Positions 62,604 to 64,000 of a stretch of 64,000 nucleotides of DNA are shown piece after piece. How positions within the stretch are numbered: the first letter of the stretch is position 1; each line of letters starts with the position of its first letter. Origin of the DNA: Melaminivora suipulveris (GTDB lineage Bacteria; Pseudomonadota; Gammaproteobacteria; Burkholderiales; Burkholderiaceae_C); the NCBI RefSeq assembly GCF_003008575.1, contig NZ_CP027667.1:2566001-2630000 (forward strand). Reading direction: 5' to 3'. The position numbers and the translations under genes are program-made. The notes under the pieces are model-generated. The model was given only the letters and a program-made list of their open reading frames with translations, had not been told where the DNA came from and searched no databases.

Positions 62604-64000
62604 TTGTCCCGCTCCGTCACTGCGCTGCTGCGCAACGTTTTCCTGCTCCTGCTGGCGCTGGCGCTGGTGTTGCCGGTGCTCACCGTGTTCTCCGCCTGGC
62701 TGCCCGGCACGGTGGGCGGCGAGCAGGCCGGCGCCATCGTGCGCGAGATGGCCGCCACCGTGCTGCCCGAATACTTGTGGACGACCTTCGTGCTGGGCCT
62801 GGCGGTGGCCTTCGGCGCCGCCGTGGTCGGCACGGCCAGCGCGGCGGCGGTGACGCTGTTCGAGTTCCCTGGCCGGCGCGAGCTGGAATGGCTGCTGCTG
62901 CTGCCCCTGGCCATGCCGGCCTACGTCACCGCCTACGCCTACACCGACTTTTTGCAGTTCAGCGGCCCGCTGCAGGTCTGGATGCGCGAGGCCTTCGGCC
63001 TGGAAGGGCGCCTGCTGCCCGAGGTGCGCAGCGTGTGGGGCGCCATCTGGGTCTTCATCTTCTCGCTGTACCCCTACGTCTATCTGCTGGCGCGCACGGC
63101 GCTGTCCGAACGCGCGGCGCACCTGATGGAGGCGGCGCGCCTGCTGGGCGCCTCGCCCGCGCGGCGCATCGCCCAGGTGGCGCTGCCGCTGGCGCGCCCG
63201 GCCGTGGCCGCGGGCGTGGCGCTGGTGCTGATGGAGACGCTGGCGGACTTCGGCGTGACCAGCTACTTCGGCATCCAGACCTTCACCGTGGGCATCTACA
63301 AGGCCTGGCTGGCCATGGACGACCGCCTGGCCGCGGCGCAGCTGGCGACCATCCTGCTGGTGCTGGTGGCGCTGCTCTTGCACCTGGAGCTGCGCGCCCA
63401 GCGGCGCATGCGCTTTGCCGCCGGCGGCGTGGGCCGCGCCGGCTCGGCCGAGGCCGAACCCATGCGCCTGGGCACGGGCGGGCGGGCGCTGGCATGGGCC
63501 GTGTGCCTGGTGCCGGTGTTCATGGGCTTTTTCGCGCCGATGCTGTTCATGCTGCGCCCGCTGGCGGCCGACTGGTCGGTGCTGCCCTGGGGGCGCTTCG
63601 TCGAATGGGCCGGCAACAGCGTGCGACTGGGCGGCATCACGGCGGCGCTGGCGGTGGCGATCAGCTTCGTGCTGGCCTTTGCCGTGCGCCGCAGCCGCGA
63701 CACCTTCACCCGCGCCGTGGTGCGCCTGGCCAGCCTGGGCTACGCCGTGCCGGGCGCAGTCATCGTGGTAGGCCTGCTGCTGCCCGTGGGCTGGGTGCAG
63801 GCGGCGGCGCCCCGCTGGGGGCTGCCCGCGCTGATCACGGCCACGGCGGTGGGCATCGTCTGGGCCTACCTGGTGCGCTTTTGCGCCGTGGCGCTGCAGT
63901 CGGTGCAAAGCGGCTACGCGCGCATCCCCATGAGCCTGGACGACTCCTCGCGCATGCTGGGCGTGGGCGGGCTGCAGCTGCTCTCGCGCGTGCACTGGCC
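62604..64000 (+). CDS. fbpB: Ferric iron ABC transporter permease (FbpB type), 3' end outside window
   Basis: The frame opens at TTG 62604 (LSRSVTALLRNVFLLLLALA), with no clear ribosome site, and stays open to the window end (about 465 residues). It has many membrane spans and the permease EAA loop EAARLLGASPARRIAQVALP; LADFGVTSYFGIQTFTVGIY is typical of the FbpB/SfuB family of two-half iron permeases. A second EAA-type loop (SSRMLGVGGLQLLSRVHW) begins at the edge. An earlier start is possible. Confidence 0.85.
   Translation, partial: MSRSVTALLRNVFLLLLALALVLPVLTVFSAWLPGTVGGEQAGAIVREMAATVLPEYLWTTFVLGLAVAFGAAVVGTASAAAVTLFEFPGRRELEWLLLLPLAMPAYVTAYAYTDFLQFSGPLQVWMREAFGLEGRLLPEVRSVWGAIWVFIFSLYPYVYLLARTALSERAAHLMEAARLLGASPARRIAQVALPLARPAVAAGVALVLMETLADFGVTSYFGIQTFTVGIYKAWLAMDDRLAAAQLATILLVLVALLLHLELRAQRRMRFAAGGVGRAGSAEAEPMRLGTGGRALAWAVCLVPVFMGFFAPMLFMLRPLAADWSVLPWGRFVEWAGNSVRLGGITAALAVAISFVLAFAVRRSRDTFTRAVVRLASLGYAVPGAVIVVGLLLPVGWVQAAAPRWGLPALITATAVGIVWAYLVRFCAVALQSVQSGYARIPMSLDDSSRMLGVGGLQLLSRVHW

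Overview
This looks like a chromosomal window from a high-GC betaproteobacterium, most likely family Comamonadaceae (Acidovorax/Alicycliphilus-like). The evidence is the gene neighbourhoods (dusB-fis-purH; pilGHIJ-chpA; yqgE-ruvX-pyrR-pyrB-pyrC'), high GC at third codon positions, and a dispersed intergenic repeat of a type I associate with that family. No tRNA, rRNA or CRISPR array was seen.

Layout. 1-1781: chromosomal backbone, with a UbiH-like flavin monooxygenase fragment (minus strand) and the GTPase ychF. 1769-35390: an integrative element of about 33.6 kb inserted at the 3' end of ychF. It is bounded by an 11-bp direct repeat (GTTCAACGTCT) and carries clusters of TGAGTAC boxes at both ends. 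Its left arm holds a P4-type integrase, an AlpA-like regulator, a replication-protein-like gene and a second tyrosine-recombinase-like gene. Its core is a defence island: (i) a tightly coupled seven-gene run of Fic, SNF2 helicase, 63-aa protein, SMC-like ATPase with a C-terminal RN-x4-H motif, AIPR protein, type III Mod and type III Res; (ii) an McrB/McrC pair; (iii) a Wadjet-like JetABCD condensin operon. Its right arm holds an XRE-type regulator divergent from a Lon-like AAA ATPase, a lipoprotein/zinc-ribbon pair and another XRE regulator. Two copies of an 860-bp IS5-family (IS427-like) element that look identical lie inside. One splits a formerly coupled gene pair; the other interrupts the AAA ATPase gene.

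35391-64000: backbone again. It holds a HigBA-like toxin-antitoxin pair coupled to rarD, then yqaA, a VanX-like dipeptidase, a cytochrome c fusion, dusB-fis, purH, hemL-thiD, rubredoxin, the type IV pilus chemosensory operon pilGHIJ-chpA, yqgE-ruvX-pyrR-pyrB-pyrC' (the last a dihydroorotase homologue without its HxH metal motif), plsC, a Yip1-like membrane protein, and a divergent FbpC/FbpB-type ferric iron ABC transporter running off the right edge.

The strongest candidate for an undescribed system is the Fic-SNF2-ATPase-AIPR-Mod-Res operon. It joins a self-marking methylase and nuclease to two families linked with abortive infection, and start/stop overlaps suggest it is expressed as one unit. 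Functions in that block are inferred from motifs and context only.
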